Of a stretch of 64,000 bases of DNA, positions 61,930 to 64,000 are shown piece after piece. The stretch's first letter is position 1. Every line of letters starts with the position of its first letter. The stretch covers positions 1-64,000 of the forward strand of contig JAFYQK010000022.1 of assembly GCA_017547165.1 (NCBI GenBank). The letters run 5' to 3'. Origin of the DNA: Bacteroidaceae bacterium (GTDB lineage Bacteria; Bacteroidota; Bacteroidia; Bacteroidales; Bacteroidaceae). The position numbers were made by a program, and so were the translations under genes. The notes below the pieces were generated by a model. The model did no database searches, was not told the DNA's origin, and saw only the letters and a list, made by a program, of their open reading frames with translations.

Positions 61930-62994
61930 TTGATACTAAAAATTAAATCGTTAAGCATATTTTTTATCTCAACCATTTTTTGTTTTATGGTTGCGTCAAA
62001 TGCTTACGCTCAGGAAATACGTATTGGTTCTTATGAATTTTCTGATGGAGCTATATATCAAGGCGAGATTGTTAAGGGAAAGCCACATGGTAAAGGACTC
62101 ACCCGTTTTAAGAATGGTGATTTCTATGAAGGCGATTATGTAAAAGGAAAGCGCCAGGGAAAAGGTACTTATCAGTTTTCAGACGGAGAGAAGTATACGG
62201 GTGATTGGTTCCAGGATCAGCAGCATGGTTATGGCGTTTATTATTTCATGAACAATAATCGCTATGAAGGTCTATGGTTTCGCGACTATCAACATGGTCA
62301 GGGTACCATGTATTACTACAATGGTGATGTTTATGTGGGTAATTGGATACATGATGCACGCGAAGGTACAGGTAAATACACATATAGCAATGGTGCTACT
62401 TATACCGGAGATTGGAAACGGGATATGCGCGATGGTCATGGCGTTTTTGATTGGGGCGATGGCAATGTGTATGACGGCGGTTGGAAAGAGAATCAGAAGT
62501 CGGGCCAAGGAACTTTCACATATTCTTCCGGAGACAAGTATGTTGGTCAGTGGAATATGGATTGTCAAAATGGCAGAGGCATATATTTCTTTGTAGAAGG
62601 TAACAGGTACGAGGGGGCATATGTCAATGGTCAACGCACAGGAGAAGGCATATATACCTTCAAGAATGGTGATAAATACATCGGCAACTTTGTGAATGGA
62701 AACCAGCATGGTTATGGAACCTTCACATGGAGTGGGGGCGCTGTTTATGTTGGTCATTGGCAATATAATCAACGTCATGGCAACGGAAAGTACACCTTTG
62801 CGAATGGAGATGTTTACACAGGCAATTGGGTAAATGGAGTGATGGAGGGAGAAGGTATTTTGCGTCAGGTAGACGGTACCAAGTATAAAGGTCAGTTCAA
62901 GAATGGCCTTAAAGAAGGGCATGGCATCCAGGAAGAAAAGGATGGAGCCAGATTTGAAGGAGAATTTAAAGCCGGAGTTAAAGTTGTCCGATAA
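61930..62994 (+). CDS. Secreted MORN-repeat protein
   Basis: 354 residues, starting at TTG (no in-frame ATG before residue 20). The signal peptide covers residues 1-28 (ending NAYAQ). The rest is about 13 tandem 23-residue MORN repeats of the form YxGxWxxxxxHGxGxYxxxNGDxYxG, from GSYEFSDGAIYQGEIVKGK to the final ARFEGEFKAGVKV. MORN repeats bind lipids or proteins in eukaryotes; bacterial roles are unknown. The promoter is just upstream; glgB starts 49 nt after the stop. Confidence 0.9.
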   Translation: MILKIKSLSIFFISTIFCFMVASNAYAQEIRIGSYEFSDGAIYQGEIVKGKPHGKGLTRFKNGDFYEGDYVKGKRQGKGTYQFSDGEKYTGDWFQDQQHGYGVYYFMNNNRYEGLWFRDYQHGQGTMYYYNGDVYVGNWIHDAREGTGKYTYSNGATYTGDWKRDMRDGHGVFDWGDGNVYDGGWKENQKSGQGTFTYSSGDKYVGQWNMDCQNGRGIYFFVEGNRYEGAYVNGQRTGEGIYTFKNGDKYIGNFVNGNQHGYGTFTWSGGAVYVGHWQYNQRHGNGKYTFANGDVYTGNWVNGVMEGEGILRQVDGTKYKGQFKNGLKEGHGIQEEKDGARFEGEFKAGVKVVR

Positions 62995-63043
62995 TCATAT
63001 AAAACAGAATTTGTCAACCGAAAAACTATAAAATCTAATATAT

Positions 63044-64000
63044 ATGGCAACCAAGAAAGCTGATGCTGCAAAGGCATCCAAGACTACCAAGGGTACAGCA
63101 AAGAAGGCTACCACCAAGAAGACATGTGCTAAAAAGGCAAGTACAAAGAAGGCCGCAGAAGTTGTTGAAGCAGTAGAGAAAGCTCCTGCAATTTTGCGTC
63201 TTATCAAGAATGATAAATATCTTGCTGAATTTAGCGAGGCAATCAATGGTCGTCATCAGTCTGCCCTGAATAAAATAGCGGAATTGACTAATAACGGCGA
63301 GAAAACCCTCTCTGAATTTGCTTCCGGTTACTTGTATTTTGGACTCCATAAGGAGGGTAAGAACTGGGTTGTTCGCGAATGGGCTCCCAATGCCACAGCT
63401 ATTTATCTGATTGGTGATTTCAACGGATGGAAAGAAGATGGACATTATGCCTTTAAGAAGGTTGGTGAAACAGGCAACTGGGAATTGCTTCTGCCGGAAA
63501 AGGCCCTGAAGCATGGCGATTTGTATAAGATGAGCGTGCATTGGGAAGGCGGTCAGGGTGAACGCATTCCAGCATGGGTTCGTCGTGTTGTACAAGACGA
63601 TGAGACAAAGATCTTCTCTGCTCAGGTTTGGGACCCCGAACAAAAATATGAGTGGAAGAACCTTAAGTTCAAGCCTACAACAAACCCCTTGCTTATTTAC
63701 GAGTGTCACATCGGAATGGGTCAGGATGCCGAGAAGGTAGGTTCTTACGAAGAGTTCCGCGTCAACGTGTTACCAAGAGTGCATAAGGCAGGTTATAACT
63801 GCATTCAGATTATGGCCATTCAGGAGCATCCCTACTATGGAAGCTTCGGTTATCATGTTAGCAATTTCTTTGCATCAAGCAGCCGTTTCGGTACACCAGA
63901 AGAGTTGAAGGCCCTAATCGACGAAGCTCATGGTATGGGCATTGCCGTTATCATGGATATTGTTCATAGCCATGCCGTGAAGAATGAGGTTGAGGGTTTA
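63044..64000 (+). CDS. glgB: 1,4-alpha-glucan branching enzyme, partial, with histone H1-like N-tail
   Basis: The first 319 residues of a GH13 glycogen branching enzyme; the gene runs off the window. Residues 1-~47 are a Lys/Ala/Thr-rich tail (MATKKADAAKASKTTKGTAK and continuing) resembling histone H1 C-termini. No downstream ATG precedes the conserved core, so the tail is part of the protein. Then LRLIKNDKYLAEFSEAINGRHQ, the CBM48 domain (NWVVREWAPNATAIYLIGDFNGW) and the start of the barrel (LLIYECHIGMGQ, GYNCIQIMAIQEHPYYGSFGYHV, VIMDIVHSHAVKNE). The eukaryote-type GBE form is implied. It adds alpha-1,6 branches to glycogen. Confidence 0.93.
   Translation, partial: MATKKADAAKASKTTKGTAKKATTKKTCAKKASTKKAAEVVEAVEKAPAILRLIKNDKYLAEFSEAINGRHQSALNKIAELTNNGEKTLSEFASGYLYFGLHKEGKNWVVREWAPNATAIYLIGDFNGWKEDGHYAFKKVGETGNWELLLPEKALKHGDLYKMSVHWEGGQGERIPAWVRRVVQDDETKIFSAQVWDPEQKYEWKNLKFKPTTNPLLIYECHIGMGQDAEKVGSYEEFRVNVLPRVHKAGYNCIQIMAIQEHPYYGSFGYHVSNFFASSSRFGTPEELKALIDEAHGMGIAVIMDIVHSHAVKNEVEGL

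Noticed and set aside
1-64000. Prophage, integrase, intact transposase or CRISPR array
   Set aside because: No recombinase, phage structural protein, transposase domain or spaced direct-repeat array was seen. Mobile DNA is not needed to explain this region.

Overview
The window looks like chromosomal DNA from a Bacteroidota bacterium of the order Bacteroidales, most likely Prevotellaceae (Prevotella or a close relative). Three lines of evidence support this. (1) Many genes are preceded by the Bacteroidota promoter signature TTG/TTTG, 19-20 bp, TAnnTTTG, and several of these sites are well placed. (2) The gene neighbourhoods are typical of the phylum: ssb-gldE, recF-DUF721 divergent from TPR-ribH, TM2-DUF2752, PspC-PadR, and the 29-residue COX24/AURKAIP1-like peptide. 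(3) The protein variants are of the Bacteroidales type, such as the long-tailed S16, PycB-like carboxyltransferase and DUF1573. Genus is an inference. There is no prophage, intact insertion sequence or CRISPR array; the region is mostly housekeeping.

Layout. 1-7400: prs, a ThiE-like gene, rpsP, recF-DUF721, the divergent TPR-ribH pair, a decayed sulfatase remnant and a flavodiiron protein. 7500-13015: a promoter-led membrane operon (TM2, DUF2752, DUF4870-M48 protease), then a secreted esterase and a TonB-dependent receptor with a His-rich C-terminus. 13016-19600: carB with an attenuator-like leader, a DUF5009 acyltransferase-like protein coupled to an alpha/beta hydrolase, and an unknown membrane protein. 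19700-22700: PspC-PadR divergent from DUF456. 22700-31000: a tripartite RND efflux operon, then ribonuclease G and the small COX24-like peptide. 31200-35700: TIGR02757, ssb-gldE, an unknown membrane protein and DedA. 35700-45600: a long minus-strand biosynthetic array holding GT2, lysA, lysC, an FtsE-like ATPase, hisIE-hisF-hisA-hisH, a small secreted protein, a double-ABC ATPase and ruvC. 45800-53200: DUF1573, nadE, htpG and clpC. 53300-57700: tRNA-Arg(TCT), a biotin-domain carboxyltransferase and glyA. 57800-64000: pyrB-pyrI-PBP1A, a secreted MORN-repeat protein and the start of glgB.

How the genes work together: carB and pyrBI cover the first steps of pyrimidine synthesis; prs supplies PRPP to the his genes and to nucleotide and NAD synthesis; lysC and lysA frame lysine and DAP supply, next to a class A PBP that uses DAP peptides; recF, ruvC, ssb and DUF721 serve DNA replication and repair; ClpC and HtpG are stress chaperones.

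Points most worth a second look: the carB leader (promoter, Shine-Dalgarno-led 18-codon ORF, mutually exclusive hairpins, terminator); a NAD synthetase whose glutaminase nucleophile Cys reads as Gly; a carboxyltransferase whose fused biotinyl domain lacks the biotin-accepting Lys; a glycogen branching enzyme with a histone H1-like tail; the TM2/DUF2752/DUF4870-M48 operon; and a frameshifted sulfatase fossil. All calls come from reading the sequence and from knowledge of the families; no database search was run.
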